Origin: Bosea sp. OAE506 | Lineage (GTDB): Bacteria > Pseudomonadota > Alphaproteobacteria > Rhizobiales > Beijerinckiaceae | Direction: 5' to 3' | Assembly: GCF_040546595.1 (NCBI RefSeq) | Contig: NZ_JBEPOB010000001.1 | Location: 379,501-443,500 of the forward strand | Length of the DNA: 64,000 bases | In this document: piece after piece, positions 21,204 through 30,363 of the stretch | How positions within the stretch are numbered: the stretch's first letter is position 1 | Layout of the letters: each line of letters opens with the position of its first letter | Notes under the pieces: model-generated | Databases searched by the model: none | What the model was told of the DNA's origin: nothing | What the model saw: only the letters and a program-made list of their open reading frames with translations | Made by a program: the position numbers and the translations under genes

Positions 21204-21818
21204 ATGTGGACGTTCAAGATGCTGGCGCTGACCGGTCTGGGGCTCGTCGTCGGGCTCGCGGCGATCGCGGTGGGGATCTGGATCTATGTGATGAGCACCA
21301 TCGAGCAGCCGAAATACGCCTCGGTCAGGCAGGACGGCGCCATCGAGATCCGCGATTATCCCGCGCTCGTCGTGGCGGAGGTGACGCGACGGGGCGACCG
21401 GCAGGCCGCGGTACGCGCCGGGTTCTCGCCGCTCGCCGGGTACATCTTCGCCAAGAGCCGCGAGGGCGAGACCGTCAGCATGACCGCCCCGGTCACGCAG
21501 ACGCCAGCCGCCGCCGCCGACCAGAGCTGGCTGATCCGCTTCGTGATGCCCTCCAAATACACGCTCGAGACCCTGCCGAAGGCTGCGGGCGAGGATGTGC
21601 GCCTGCTGGAACTCCCGGCCACGCGCCGCGCCGCCATCCGCTTCTCCGGCGTCGCGACCGATGCGCTCATCGCGCAGAACGAGGCCGCCCTGCGGGCCTG
21701 GCTGGCGAAAGCCGGGATGCCGATCCAGGGCGCGGCGACCTACGCCTATTACAACGACCCCTGGACGCCCGGCCCGCTGCGGCGAAACGAGGTGCTCTTC
21801 GAGGTGGCGGGGCGGTAG
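21204..21818 (+). CDS. SOUL-family heme-binding-like protein, membrane-anchored
   Basis: A 204-residue protein with an N-terminal membrane anchor (MLALTGLGLVVGLAAIAVGIW) followed by the SOUL/HBP domain: IEQPKYASVRQDGAIEIRDY, FSPLAGYIFAKS, VSMTAPVTQTP and WLIRFVMPSKYTLETLP. Bacterial members are annotated as heme-binding, but heme ligation is poorly conserved across the family. The domain faces the periplasm if the anchor is a signal-anchor. ATG 21204 is chosen over a much longer in-frame upstream extension that reads across the opposite-strand genes. Confidence 0.85.
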   Translation: MWTFKMLALTGLGLVVGLAAIAVGIWIYVMSTIEQPKYASVRQDGAIEIRDYPALVVAEVTRRGDRQAAVRAGFSPLAGYIFAKSREGETVSMTAPVTQTPAAAADQSWLIRFVMPSKYTLETLPKAAGEDVRLLELPATRRAAIRFSGVATDALIAQNEAALRAWLAKAGMPIQGAATYAYYNDPWTPGPLRRNEVLFEVAGR

Positions 21819-21840
21819 GGCGCAGCTCGGCAACACCGGC

Positions 21841-21952
21841 CCTCATCCTGAGGAGCCGCGCAGCGGCGTCTCGAAGGATGCTTCAGGAGGCCCGCGAACC
21901 ATCTGGAGCATCCTTCGAGACGCGGGCTTCGCCCGCTCCTCAGGATGAGGGC
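21841..21952. repeat. CCCTCATCCTGAGG palindromic element
   Basis: CCCTCATCCTGAGGAG at the left pairs with CTCCTCAGGATGAGGG at the right; inside, GTCTCGAAGGATGC pairs with GCATCCTTCGAGAC. This about 112-base imperfect hairpin is of the kind repeated many times between genes in Rhizobiales. It lies between the SOUL gene and the convergent small secreted-protein gene. Confidence 0.8.
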
Positions 21953-22043
21953 TGAGGGGGGCTGCAACAGGCTCCCGTCGCGCCTGCGGCAAGGTCGCGA
22001 TGGCGTCCGGTCGTGCCGACTGCGACCCGGCAACAATGGATCG

Positions 22044-22439
22044 TCAGCGCGTCCGGGGCACTGGTGGGCAGCGGCGATAGGCGACGTCGGCCTCGCCCTG
22101 GCGGCTAATCGTCAGCCGGCCGTCGTAGCCCAGCCGCAGGGTGATCGCGTGGCGGCCTTTCAGGCGACCGGCTCCGCCCTCGTCGACCCGCGCCAAGGCA
22201 CGCCAGCCCTGGTTCAGCGGTCTCCAGTCCGGCGACGACCAGTGCGAGGCGGCGAAGACGACATCCGTCGCTGTGATCTCGATCCTGAAATCGGTTGCGC
22301 CTTCGTCCAAGCAGTCTGAGGGCTCCAGCGCCCAGGTGCCTGTAATCCTGTCCGGCAGCGGCTGGGCGCTCAGCCCCGTGCCCGCGGCGCAGAGCCCGAC
22401 GAGGCCGGCCAGTGCGGCTCGCGCCGAGCGCCTAGGCAT
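22044..22439 (-). CDS. Small secreted hypothetical protein
   Basis: A 131-residue protein from ATG 22439 with a signal peptide (MPRRSARAALAGLVGLCAAG, cleaved near LSA) and a mature domain with two Cys (SDCLDEG and YRRCPP) and a lipocalin-like 'ITGTWALEPSDC' start. Similar 'GTWA...P..C' openings occur in small periplasmic beta-sheet proteins of Rhizobiales. It overlaps the upstream membrane protein gene by 8 bases. Function unknown. Confidence 0.65.
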   Translation of the reverse strand: MPRRSARAALAGLVGLCAAGTGLSAQPLPDRITGTWALEPSDCLDEGATDFRIEITATDVVFAASHWSSPDWRPLNQGWRALARVDEGGAGRLKGRHAITLRLGYDGRLTISRQGEADVAYRRCPPVPRTR

Positions 22440-22662
22440 CGGGCTCGTGACGGCGAGGCTTCCTGCGCAGGCCAAGGCCGACCAGGACGATTCCGATCGC
22501 CAGAGGCGGCAGGAACAGACGCAGCGCATCGCGCGACAGGTCCAGTCTGACGGTCCGGCAGCCGGCCGTGTTCATCTCGCAGCCGAAGCCGCTGAGCAGA
22601 TACCACGCGATCAAGGTCAACAGGATCAGGGCGCCGCCGATGCCGATCAAAGCGCGTTTCAT
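22432..22662 (-). CDS. Small membrane protein
   Basis: A 76-residue protein with two predicted membrane segments (ALIGIGGALILLTLIAWYLL near the start and LFLPPLAIGIVLVGLGL near the end) and a short loop containing two Cys (CEMNTAGC). It overlaps the following secreted-protein gene by 8 bases, so the two are probably translated together. Function unknown. Confidence 0.65.
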   Translation of the reverse strand: MKRALIGIGGALILLTLIAWYLLSGFGCEMNTAGCRTVRLDLSRDALRLFLPPLAIGIVLVGLGLRRKPRRHEPDA

Positions 22663-22981
22663 GGACCATCGCTACGATGGCCGTTAACGGTTTGCAATCG
22701 ACCCTGGCCGACGCCTATGAGCGCCTGCGAAAGCGGCTCATGACCTCACGGCCGACATGGCCCGTCACCGTCGGCGTTGTCCTGCTGTGGCGACCTTGGC
22801 GGCCTCCTGTGGGCGCCAAGCGGCGCAATGCCAGACGCATCGCGTCACAGGTGGCGAATTGACGGAATGCAAGTAAGGACCGGCGATCGGAAGGGTGGCG
22901 CTTCCCTTGCCGAATCCGGGACCGCCGTCAGTCTTGCGTCGCCAGGAAATAGAAGGCGGTGAGGCCCTCCGCCTCTTCCTG
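22663..22981. other. Gene-free stretch
   Basis: About 320 bases between the small membrane protein gene and the 3' end of the LysR gene. Short frames exist but none has a credible ribosome site or protein-like composition. No repeat or RNA gene is seen. Confidence 0.4.
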
Positions 22982-23884
22982 CTAGCCCGGATCGGCCCCT
23001 GTCAGGACCAGGCGGCGCAGTTCGTCGGCGACCACGTCATAGACCAAACGGATGCGGCGGCTGGTCTGCAGTTCGCGGTGTGTCACCAGCCAGACCGGTA
23101 CCGGGATGCTCACCAGTTCTGGCAGTATCGCCTTCAGCCCCGGCATGCGCGCCGCTGCAATATCGAGGACGACGCCGACGCCGATCCCCCTTCGCGTCAT
23201 CTCCCAGAGCGCCGATGCGCTGTTTGAGACGACGGGGCACTGCTCCGGTGCAAACCGGAAGCCGTGAAGCTCCAGATGCTCGACGAAGCGCTCGACCGGA
23301 TCGAAGGCCAGGAACGTCGCGTCGCTGAGGTCTGATGCGGCACGCGGCAGGCCATGCCGCTCGATCCAGCCGTCGGAGGCATACAGGCGCGCGGCCAGGT
23401 CTCCGATCAGGCGCCCGATCAGTTCGGGCTCGGTGGGGCGGACATGGCGGATGGCGATATCGGCCTCGCGTCGCCTGAGATCGCTGAGCGCATCGGTCGC
23501 GATGACGACGATGGTGACCTGCGGCACCTCCCTGCGCAGGCGCTCGACGATGCCGGGCATCACATGCGTCGCGACCGCATCCGTGACCGACAGGCTGACG
23601 CGGCCCGACAGGTCCGATGCCTGGCCGGCGGCGCTCAGCGCGAGCGCCTCCGCCGCGGCGGCCATCTGCCGGGCATGCTCCAGCATGCCTGCCCCGCCAG
23701 CCGTCAGGACCAGCCTTTTGCCGACCCGCTCGAACAGGGTGACGGCGAGTTGCTCCTCGAGGGCGGCGACCTGCCGCGACAAGGTCGGCTGGCTCAAACC
23801 CAGCTTGCGCGATGCCGCGGACAGGGACCCGGCCTCGGCCGTCGCACGGAACGCCCGCACCAGATTCCAATCGATGCCACTCAT
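22982..23884 (-). CDS. LysR-family transcriptional regulator
   Basis: A 300-residue LysR regulator. The N-terminal helix-turn-helix is WNLVRAFRATAEAGSLSAASRKLGLSQPTLSRQV (residues about 6-40 in outline), followed by the linker helix and a periplasmic-binding-like effector domain (VSLSVTDAVATHVMPGIVERL). It is divergent from the methyltransferase gene with 71 bases between, the classic LysR layout, so that gene is its likely target. The effector is unknown. Confidence 0.9.
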   Translation of the reverse strand: MSGIDWNLVRAFRATAEAGSLSAASRKLGLSQPTLSRQVAALEEQLAVTLFERVGKRLVLTAGGAGMLEHARQMAAAAEALALSAAGQASDLSGRVSLSVTDAVATHVMPGIVERLRREVPQVTIVVIATDALSDLRRREADIAIRHVRPTEPELIGRLIGDLAARLYASDGWIERHGLPRAASDLSDATFLAFDPVERFVEHLELHGFRFAPEQCPVVSNSASALWEMTRRGIGVGVVLDIAAARMPGLKAILPELVSIPVPVWLVTHRELQTSRRIRLVYDVVADELRRLVLTGADPG

Positions 23885-23955
23885 GCACTGATGAATATCG
23901 GATCTTCACAATCAAACAAATCCAAATATCGCGACATATGCGATGAGGGGGACCG
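23885..23955. promoter_or_regulatory. Divergent promoter region of LysR regulator and methyltransferase
   Basis: An AT-rich 71-base gap between divergent starts. It contains AAATATCGCGACATATG (about 23925-23941), with ATATCG/CGACATAT symmetry, a plausible LysR-type site. No clear sigma-70 elements can be assigned with certainty. Confidence 0.4.
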
Positions 23956-24627
23956 ATGGAGCCCACCATGCCGACCCCAGGCGAGTCCGAAGACGCTGTT
24001 GATGCCCGGTTCTGGAACCGGACGGCACGGGCCTATGCCCGTCACGCGATCAAGGATCTCGCCGGATATGAGCGCAGCCTGGCCTCGACGAGGGATCTCG
24101 TCGGCGCTGCGGATCGGGTTCTGGAACTCGGCTGCGGGACCGGCCAAACGGCCCTGAGGCTCGCGCCCTCGATCGGCCATATCACCGGAACGGACGTCTC
24201 GAGCGAGATGATTGGCATCGCCAATGAGCGCAGGGCGGCGGCGGCGTGCCCGAACGCGACGTTCATGGTCACGGACGGGCGCAGCCTGGCCTGGCCGGAC
24301 CAATCGTTCGACGCGGTGCTGGCCTTCAACCTCCTGCACCTGATCAAAAACCGGCCGCGCTGTTTTCAGTCCGTCGAGCGGGCTTTGAAGCCGGGCGGCC
24401 TGTTCATCACCAAGACGCCCTGTCTGTCCGAGATGAGCGCCGTCATCCGCCTCGCCATTCCTCTGATGAGGCTTATCGGCAAGGCGCCGTCGCTGTCGTT
24501 CTTCACCGCGGATGAACTGGCGAGCGAACTGACCGCGAGTGGCTTCTCGATCATCGATCAAGCGCGCCATGGGTCCGTCCGCACCGATTTTCGCGTGTTC
24601 ATTGCGGCACGGAAGGCGGCCCCATGA
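23956..24627 (+). CDS. Class I SAM-dependent methyltransferase
   Basis: A 223-residue methyltransferase of the UbiE/type-11 group. ADRVLELGCGTGQTALRLAP is motif I binding S-adenosylmethionine, GTDVSSEMI motif II, SFDAVLAFNLLHLI the post-II acidic region, and LKPGGLFITKTP motif III. The substrate is unknown. A second in-frame ATG five codons in (MPTPGE) is an alternative start. It is divergent from the LysR gene, which may regulate it. Confidence 0.88.
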   Translation: MEPTMPTPGESEDAVDARFWNRTARAYARHAIKDLAGYERSLASTRDLVGAADRVLELGCGTGQTALRLAPSIGHITGTDVSSEMIGIANERRAAAACPNATFMVTDGRSLAWPDQSFDAVLAFNLLHLIKNRPRCFQSVERALKPGGLFITKTPCLSEMSAVIRLAIPLMRLIGKAPSLSFFTADELASELTASGFSIIDQARHGSVRTDFRVFIAARKAAP

Positions 24628-24749
24628 GCGCCCCCTCCGCTGGCCCCGGCGTTCCCGCTTTCGCCTGTCGCTCAAGGCAGGCGGGCTGCGCCCTCGGACG
24701 CCGCGTGATGTCGAACCCTGTTGATGACGACCGACGAGGAGCAACCCCG

Positions 24750-25166
24750 ATGAAGACCATGCTGTCGGTGACGACGCTGATCATGTCCCTGGTCGCCACG
24801 CCCATCCTGGCCCAGACCTGCGAAGGCAACTTCCGCGTCGAGGGCACGCCGATGCTCACGGCCCTGAATTTCCGGACCTCGCAGACCTTCGCAGGCGTCG
24901 ACAGGGACAGGGCGATCAACAATCTGCGGAGCGCGATGCTGGCCGAGGGTTTCATCCGCGTCAGCGTCGATCGGTCGGCAGGGGCGCTGACGGCTTTTCA
25001 GGAAACCTCCGGGTCCGGCCGTCCCGAGACCCTTCGCGTTTCGGCCCGCAAGGCGGGCAAGGGCACGCGGGTGGATGCGGTCTTCATGATCCAGGCGGGC
25101 CAAATCGCCGATGCTGCGACCGTCCGCGGCTATCTTTGCAGGGTCGTCTCAGCGACGCGGGACTGA
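24750..25166 (+). CDS. Secreted hypothetical protein
   Basis: A 138-residue protein from ATG 24750 (GAGGAGCAACCCC upstream). The signal peptide MKTMLSVTTLIMSLVATPILAQ is followed by a small mature domain with Cys in TCEGNF and YLCRVV. FAGVDRDRAINNLRSAMLAEG and ALTAFQETSGSGRPETL give it an alpha/beta look. It is the last gene before tRNA-Arg and the island. Function unknown. Confidence 0.7.
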   Translation: MKTMLSVTTLIMSLVATPILAQTCEGNFRVEGTPMLTALNFRTSQTFAGVDRDRAINNLRSAMLAEGFIRVSVDRSAGALTAFQETSGSGRPETLRVSARKAGKGTRVDAVFMIQAGQIADAATVRGYLCRVVSATRD

Positions 25167-25333
25167 CGCCGTCCGTCCCCGCCCCGCGTGGTGCGTCCGT
25201 TCATCCGCATGGCAAAGCCGCGGTGCGCCCGACACGATTCGACCGCGTGCCCCTTGCCTGAACGGCCACTGGCTGCGTCTCAATTCCCTCGTTGCCCCGC
25301 GCCGCGCGATCGGCTATCCACCATCCACGGATT

Positions 25334-25410
25334 GCGCCCGTAGCTCAGCTGGATAGAGCGTTGCCCTCCGAAGGCAAAGGTCACACGTTCGAATCGTGTC
25401 GGGCGCGCCA
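25334..25410 (+). tRNA. tRNA-Arg (anticodon CCG)
   Basis: A full cloverleaf is visible. Acceptor GCGCCCG (25334-25340) pairs with CGGGCGC (25400-25406), then discriminator G and encoded CCA (25408-25410). The D-arm is TAGCTCAGCTGGATAGAGC, the anticodon stem TTGCC/GGCAA with loop CTCCGAA gives anticodon CCG, and the T-arm is CACACGTTCGAATCGTGT. Its 3' end is the left boundary of the mobile island, and the recombinase gene on the other strand terminates inside the T-arm. Confidence 0.97.
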
Positions 25411-27051
25411 CTTCCGTTCAAAACTGCGAACACCTAGATTGCGGGTGGCGCTGCCGGCTATGGCCTGTTCGAGGGTGGCCTTATCCCCGATGATGCGGAC
25501 GATGTCGTCATCGACTTCGACGCGATCCACGACAGACTGGATGTACGCCTTGCGGAACGGGATGTCGCCGGCGGTGACGTTCTCACGCATGAGGCGACCG
25601 AACCGCTCGATAGCTTCCGGCTCGAGGGCGGTTGGCGGAGTGGCTTGCGCTTTGATCCGCTCAAGCGCGACGTTCGCGCGATCGCGCTCAAGTTTGAGGG
25701 CGGCAATGCGCTCCTTCAGCAGGTCGTCGAGATCGGTCACGCCATCCTCGACCATCTTGTAGAGGCGCTTCAACCGGTCTTCGGCTTGGCTTGCCTCGGT
25801 CTGGAGGGTCGTGATCCGGGTGTCGACCTCCAGCGCGCGCTCGGCGCGCCCTGCCGCCAACCCAGTGAGCATGACCGTGAGCCGATCGGGCTGGAACAAG
25901 TGATCGACGAGATGGTCTGTGACGAGCGTGTCGAGCCGGTCCATCCGGATGGCTCTTCCTTTGCAAGCGCTCTTACCCATCCGGCCGTGAACGGAGCATG
26001 AGTAATAACGGTGGACCTGCCCCGACTTCGAGGTGCCGGTCCGCAGCGTCATCGCGCCCGAGCAGGTCGCGCATTTCGCGAGGCCGGTCAACAGGATCGG
26101 GCCAGTGACGACGCGCGGCGGCGTGGTCATCGGGGCGTTGACCTTCATCCGCGCCTGCACGGCATCGAATTCGTCGCGCGGGATGATGGTCGGCACCTCG
26201 ACGACGATGTGCTCGCTCGCCGGCTTCTCGGTGAGGGTCTTGGCCTCGCGCTTATTGAAGATCCACTGGCCGATATAGACGGTGTTGATCAGGATTCCAT
26301 GCACGGTCGCGACGCCGAAACGGGCCCCCTTGCGGGTCCGGTAGCCTCGCTCGTTCAGCCAGCAGGTGACCTGCTTGATGCCAAGCGGTCCGCCGGTCCC
26401 ATCACCCGAACGATAGAGCTTGAAGATCTGCCGCACGGTCTCCGCTTCGACCGGATCTACAACGAGTTTCTTCTTGGCTCGGTTGCCACGCTTCTCGACT
26501 TCGGCGGTGGTGTAGCCGAGCGGAACCGGCGAACCGTTGTAGAAACCCTGACGTGCGTTTTCCTTCATTGCGCGCAGAACGTGCTTTGCGTTCTCCCGGC
26601 TCTGGTATTCGTCAAAAAGGGCGATCACCTGGCGCATCATCACCTGCGCCGGATCGTCGCCCAGTTCTTGGGTGATAGAAACGAGTCGCACGCCCGCCTT
26701 CGCGAGCTTGCGGATATACATCTCCAGGCCGAAGGAATCGCGAAAGAAGCGACTGAACGAATGTACCAGCACGATGTCGAAGGGTCGATCGTCGTCGGTG
26801 GCGCGTTCGATCATCTTCTGGAATTCCGGCCTGGCATCGTCGGTCGCCGAAGCGCCGGGCTCGACATATTCAGCGACGAGATTCCAACCCTTGCCAGCAC
26901 AAAATTGTAGGATTGTGTTCCTCTGATCTGGTATCGACAGATCAGACTCGGCTTGCCGCCCGGTTGACACCCGAAAGTATCCGCACGCCCGGACAGGCCG
27001 GTCTTCCGAGACTGGGCTGTACGTCATCTTGCGCAGATACATGTTCATCAC
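25381..27051 (-). CDS. Large serine recombinase (site-specific integrase)
   Basis: A 556-residue recombinase. The N-terminal resolvase domain carries the catalytic Ser in YFRVSTGRQ (about residue 29) and the conserved VLVHSFSRFFRDS. A recombinase domain follows (PLGYTTAEVEKR; GIKQVTCWLNERGYRTRKG), then a zinc ribbon (CATCSG, later CS and CKG) and a C-terminal coiled coil (DTRITTLQTEASQAEDRLKR). It would insert and excise the element. The last codons (RARHDSNV) and stop lie inside tRNA-Arg on the opposite strand, so the gene's end is formed by the attachment site. Confidence 0.92.
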   Translation of the reverse strand: MMNMYLRKMTYSPVSEDRPVRACGYFRVSTGRQAESDLSIPDQRNTILQFCAGKGWNLVAEYVEPGASATDDARPEFQKMIERATDDDRPFDIVLVHSFSRFFRDSFGLEMYIRKLAKAGVRLVSITQELGDDPAQVMMRQVIALFDEYQSRENAKHVLRAMKENARQGFYNGSPVPLGYTTAEVEKRGNRAKKKLVVDPVEAETVRQIFKLYRSGDGTGGPLGIKQVTCWLNERGYRTRKGARFGVATVHGILINTVYIGQWIFNKREAKTLTEKPASEHIVVEVPTIIPRDEFDAVQARMKVNAPMTTPPRVVTGPILLTGLAKCATCSGAMTLRTGTSKSGQVHRYYSCSVHGRMGKSACKGRAIRMDRLDTLVTDHLVDHLFQPDRLTVMLTGLAAGRAERALEVDTRITTLQTEASQAEDRLKRLYKMVEDGVTDLDDLLKERIAALKLERDRANVALERIKAQATPPTALEPEAIERFGRLMRENVTAGDIPFRKAYIQSVVDRVEVDDDIVRIIGDKATLEQAIAGSATRNLGVRSFERKWRARHDSNV

Positions 27052-27210
27052 AAATCACCACTCAGAGACGCCCATATCAAAGCACATTACGCCAAAAAAT
27101 CAATTAGTTGTTTGCGTTCATCGACAGATGGCAAGTCCTGAATGCGCGGCCCCGACAGCAGCGCGCCCGTCCAGATATTGGTCCGGAGCAGGCGTTACCG
27201 CGCGGTGGGA

Positions 27211-27528
27211 TCAGCCGCGCTTCGCGCGGCCGTCGCCGAAAACCTGACACATGGCTTCGGCTTCGGCGAACTCCCTGCAGGGCACTGCGGTCATCTTGAC
27301 CGCCACGGCGTGCATGGACTGACCGATCAGCATCAGCCGGCCGCGGCCCTTGATGATCATGCTGTCGACGCCGTTTGGGCAGCCCTCATCCTGCCAGACG
27401 CCCCAAACGATATCGTTCTCGCCGATGATCTCCGCCAGGGCGGCGGCATGGCTTTTGCTGCGCAGGATCAGGTCAGAGTTCGCGTTCGCCAGATCCACGA
27501 GGCGTTTCGAGTGCTGCTGATCATTCAT
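27211..27528 (-). CDS. Small hypothetical protein of the relaxase operon
   Basis: A 105-residue protein starting MNDQQHSKRLVDLANANSDL. The core (IIGENDIVWGVWQDEGCPNG) looks alpha/beta. It overlaps the upstream 74-residue gene by 4 bases (ATGA), so it is the last gene of the relaxase operon. No family is recognised. Confidence 0.6.
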   Translation of the reverse strand: MNDQQHSKRLVDLANANSDLILRSKSHAAALAEIIGENDIVWGVWQDEGCPNGVDSMIIKGRGRLMLIGQSMHAVAVKMTAVPCREFAEAEAMCQVFGDGRAKRG

Positions 27529-27749
27529 GGCGACGTCCTTTCGGTTGGACTGGGAAAAGGGTTGGGCGGGTCATCGGGAGTGGGCTCTCGACGGCGCTGT
27601 TTGCTGTACGGAGTTAGGATGTCGTCGAGAAGGTGACCGAGGCGGGTCTCGATCACGTTGAGCTCGGCCTGCGTGACAGGCACCCGTTCAGGCCAATCGT
27701 CGACGACGATCGGCTCCGTCTCGCGCTCAGAGCCCATGGCCGCGCTCAC
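27525..27749 (-). CDS. Small hypothetical protein of the relaxase operon
   Basis: A 74-residue acidic protein (EPIVVDDWPERVPVTQAELN; ETRLGHLLDDILTPYSKQRR) with a Pro-rich tail. Its start lies 23 bases inside the 3' end of the relaxase gene and its stop overlaps the next start by 4 bases, consistent with translational coupling. Function unknown; it may be a mobilisation accessory factor. Confidence 0.6.
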   Translation of the reverse strand: MSAAMGSERETEPIVVDDWPERVPVTQAELNVIETRLGHLLDDILTPYSKQRRREPTPDDPPNPFPSPTERTSP

Positions 27750-30363
27750 GAGATCGGGATGCGAGATGGATCTGACTTCTCGCCTGTTCGCGGCCGGCTT
27801 CGATCACGGCTACAGTCGAGAGCTTGAGGTTGGACCGCGATAGGCGCTGACCAAGCCAGGCTCGGCGCTCCCGCGCCGAGAGCTCGACGTCGGTCACCTG
27901 TCGATCAAGAGGCCGTTCCGCGAGGACACGGCGATCGATCGCGCTAGTGTCGAGGACCAGAGACGTCTTTTCTCGCGCCCGGCTGGCCGCGACATAGATG
28001 TCATGACGATCGAACGCGGGATCGAGGAGGACGAATGCCCGATCGACGGTCAGGCCCTGACTCCCGTAGATCGAATTTGCATACGCCCAGCCGATCCGGG
28101 CGCGGCCCTTGTCGTCGGCCAGCGCAGCCGGATCAAAAGTAACGGTGCGGTCGCCTGTGACGGCCTTGATCTGCACTCTGCGCCCACTCGGCGCGGTCAG
28201 ATCTTTGCACTCGCTTACCGAGGTGACAGTGCCGGTCGAGCCGTTGATGACGCCGAGCTCGTCGTTGCGGACGAGGAACCGGATGCTGTCCCCGATCGCG
28301 AGCGTGAGCTGATTCGCGTGACCGGACGGCGTGACCGCCGAGACCTCGATCTCGGGGCCGTGGATCAGCCCCTTTCGCTTGAGTCGGCTGCGAACCTCGC
28401 GCGAGATCGCCGCGACCTGCGCATTGGTCTTGGCCAGAAGCAGGGTCGTCGCGTTGGCACCGTCCTCCTGCGCGGCCTCCCACTCGTCGGCGATAGCCGT
28501 GATCGCGGCCTTCGCGCCTTTCGTCTCGACGAGCAGTCCCCGCTCGGCGAAGGCCTCGAGCGCGCGGCTGGCCTCGCCGGCGCCGAAATTCCGCACCGCG
28601 TCCCTGGCCCAAGCGTCGTGCTGGCGCACGATCGTCTCGACGCGGCCGGCTTCGACGGCGCGGCTGACGAGATCGAGGCCGGATCCGGCGCCGATCGCCT
28701 GAAGCTGGCCGCGGTCGCCGACGAGGATGAGCTTGGCCTGAGCCTTCTGAACCTCTGACAGGATCGCATGCATGTCGCGCGAGGAGAGCAAGCCAGCTTC
28801 ATCGACGATGAGCACCGTTTTCCGGTCGAGAAGCTGGTGTCCTCGACGGCCTTTTTCGATCCAGCTTGCGGTTGCGCGCGCCTCGATGCCGAGGTCGTCC
28901 TGCAGCATGCGCGCGATGCGCCAGGCGGAGGCCGCGCCAAGGACCCGGTAGCCCGCTTCCTGATAGGCGGCCACCACCGGCGCGAGCGTCGTGGTCTTTC
29001 CGCTTCCCGGCGCCCCCTCGATCATCGCGATCGACTGAGTGCTTGTCGCCGCGATCGCGGCAGCTTGCTGTTCGGGGCTGAGGCCTGCAGCGTTGCATCG
29101 TAAGATCAAAGCGTCCCGCCCGATGCCCCTGCCGGTATGGGCGGCGAGGTCGCGCGCGATCGCGACGATCTGCTGCTCGATCGCGACCATCTCCGGGGTC
29201 GAGTATTGGGAAAATCCGATCGCATCGCGACCGATCTCGACGATCGCGCCGTCATGCAGCAGACGCTCGACCTCGGGGCGCACGCGCTCGGCCGGAAGTC
29301 CGGTGCCGACGAGTGCGGCCGCCACCGCGCGGAAGAGGTCTCGCCGCTCGAAGACGCTGCGGGTTTCGGTCAGCTCGCGGGGAAGGGCCGCGAGCCGCTC
29401 TGCCAGCAGCTGGTCTCCGAGCTCAAATTCGGGCTGGCGGCCCTGCTTGCGAAGGTTTTCGGCAAACGACTCGACGATGACGCCTTGGGCGGCAGCGGCC
29501 TCGGCCCAGAACTCTTCGCGCGAGAGCATGCCGGGCTCGCTCTTCGCCTCGCGCGTCGCCCTGGCGATCGCGGAGGCGAGCGCGGCGGCCGAACGGCTGG
29601 TCGTCTGGTGCTCGGCGAGCTCGTCTTCGATTTCTTTCCGGCGCGCGCTGAAATACCGGATCAGCTCATCGGGGACGCCAGCGATTTCGAAGGTGCCGTT
29701 GTACCCGATACGGTCGATGGCGAAGCCAAGCGCTTCCAGCTCATGCGCGAGCGCGGCATGCAATTGGCCACCGGCCGCCATTTTCCAATCCCGCAGAATT
29801 TTGGAATGGGTGGCTCCGATGGTCCCGTCCGCGCGCGTGGCGAGATTGAGGACGACGGCATGGGTGTGCAGATTCGGATCGCTGAAGACGCGTCCATCGG
29901 CGTGTTCAGCCGGGCGGCTTTCGCCGTGCTGGAACAAGGCAGCCGAGAGTGCGACGGGCTCGAGGATCAGGCCGCCCTTGCCGCGGCGGGCCCAGATCGC
30001 CTCGCGTTCCACGAGACCGAGAGCGGCGCGAACCGCGCGTTCCTGCGCGGCTTCGATGGCGGCTTTGAGATCTGGCCCAGCGAAAGCCCAGACCAGCGCA
30101 ACGGAGCGCGGCGTACTGAAAGTGATGTCGAAAGCCGGCACGCGATCGGCCCGGCCGCACTGCGACAACAGGGTTTGGCCATCGACACCGAAACCGGCGT
30201 AGAGACGCTCGAACGCGACGCGCTCGACCTCGGCGCCGTCCTTCAGCCCGAAGTCACCGGCGGGCGCATACCAACGGCCGGCCGGCTCGACGGTGCCGAG
30301 ATAGTACTCGGCACCGCGGACGTAATAGGAGCTGGCAGCAGCAGGATTCCAGGTTGCGACCAA
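27727..30363 (-). CDS. MobF-family conjugative relaxase-helicase (TrwC/TraA-like)
   Basis: An 878-residue protein with the TrwC relaxase domain up front: paired Tyr in SSYYVRGAEYYL (about 12-21), the HUH metal site in SDPNLHTHAVVLN (about 160) and FDITFSTPRSVALVWA. A RecD-like helicase follows, with Walker A EGAPGSGKTTTL, Walker B VLIVDEAGLLS, and the C-terminal motif WAYANSIYGSQGLTVDRA. It nicks oriT, binds the 5' end and unwinds the strand. The start is TTG at 30363, behind GGAGG that sits in a hairpin. It lacks the long C-terminal region of larger TraI proteins. Confidence 0.92.
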   Translation of the reverse strand: MVATWNPAAASSYYVRGAEYYLGTVEPAGRWYAPAGDFGLKDGAEVERVAFERLYAGFGVDGQTLLSQCGRADRVPAFDITFSTPRSVALVWAFAGPDLKAAIEAAQERAVRAALGLVEREAIWARRGKGGLILEPVALSAALFQHGESRPAEHADGRVFSDPNLHTHAVVLNLATRADGTIGATHSKILRDWKMAAGGQLHAALAHELEALGFAIDRIGYNGTFEIAGVPDELIRYFSARRKEIEDELAEHQTTSRSAAALASAIARATREAKSEPGMLSREEFWAEAAAAQGVIVESFAENLRKQGRQPEFELGDQLLAERLAALPRELTETRSVFERRDLFRAVAAALVGTGLPAERVRPEVERLLHDGAIVEIGRDAIGFSQYSTPEMVAIEQQIVAIARDLAAHTGRGIGRDALILRCNAAGLSPEQQAAAIAATSTQSIAMIEGAPGSGKTTTLAPVVAAYQEAGYRVLGAASAWRIARMLQDDLGIEARATASWIEKGRRGHQLLDRKTVLIVDEAGLLSSRDMHAILSEVQKAQAKLILVGDRGQLQAIGAGSGLDLVSRAVEAGRVETIVRQHDAWARDAVRNFGAGEASRALEAFAERGLLVETKGAKAAITAIADEWEAAQEDGANATTLLLAKTNAQVAAISREVRSRLKRKGLIHGPEIEVSAVTPSGHANQLTLAIGDSIRFLVRNDELGVINGSTGTVTSVSECKDLTAPSGRRVQIKAVTGDRTVTFDPAALADDKGRARIGWAYANSIYGSQGLTVDRAFVLLDPAFDRHDIYVAASRAREKTSLVLDTSAIDRRVLAERPLDRQVTDVELSARERRAWLGQRLSRSNLKLSTVAVIEAGREQARSQIHLASRSRERGHGL

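Noticed and set aside
26913..26945. Plus-strand frame beginning MCSSDLV, similar to a known sequencing-adapter translation
   Set aside because: The bases do not match the adapter, and the minus-strand recombinase reads through here with sensible protein (SIPDQRNTILQFC).
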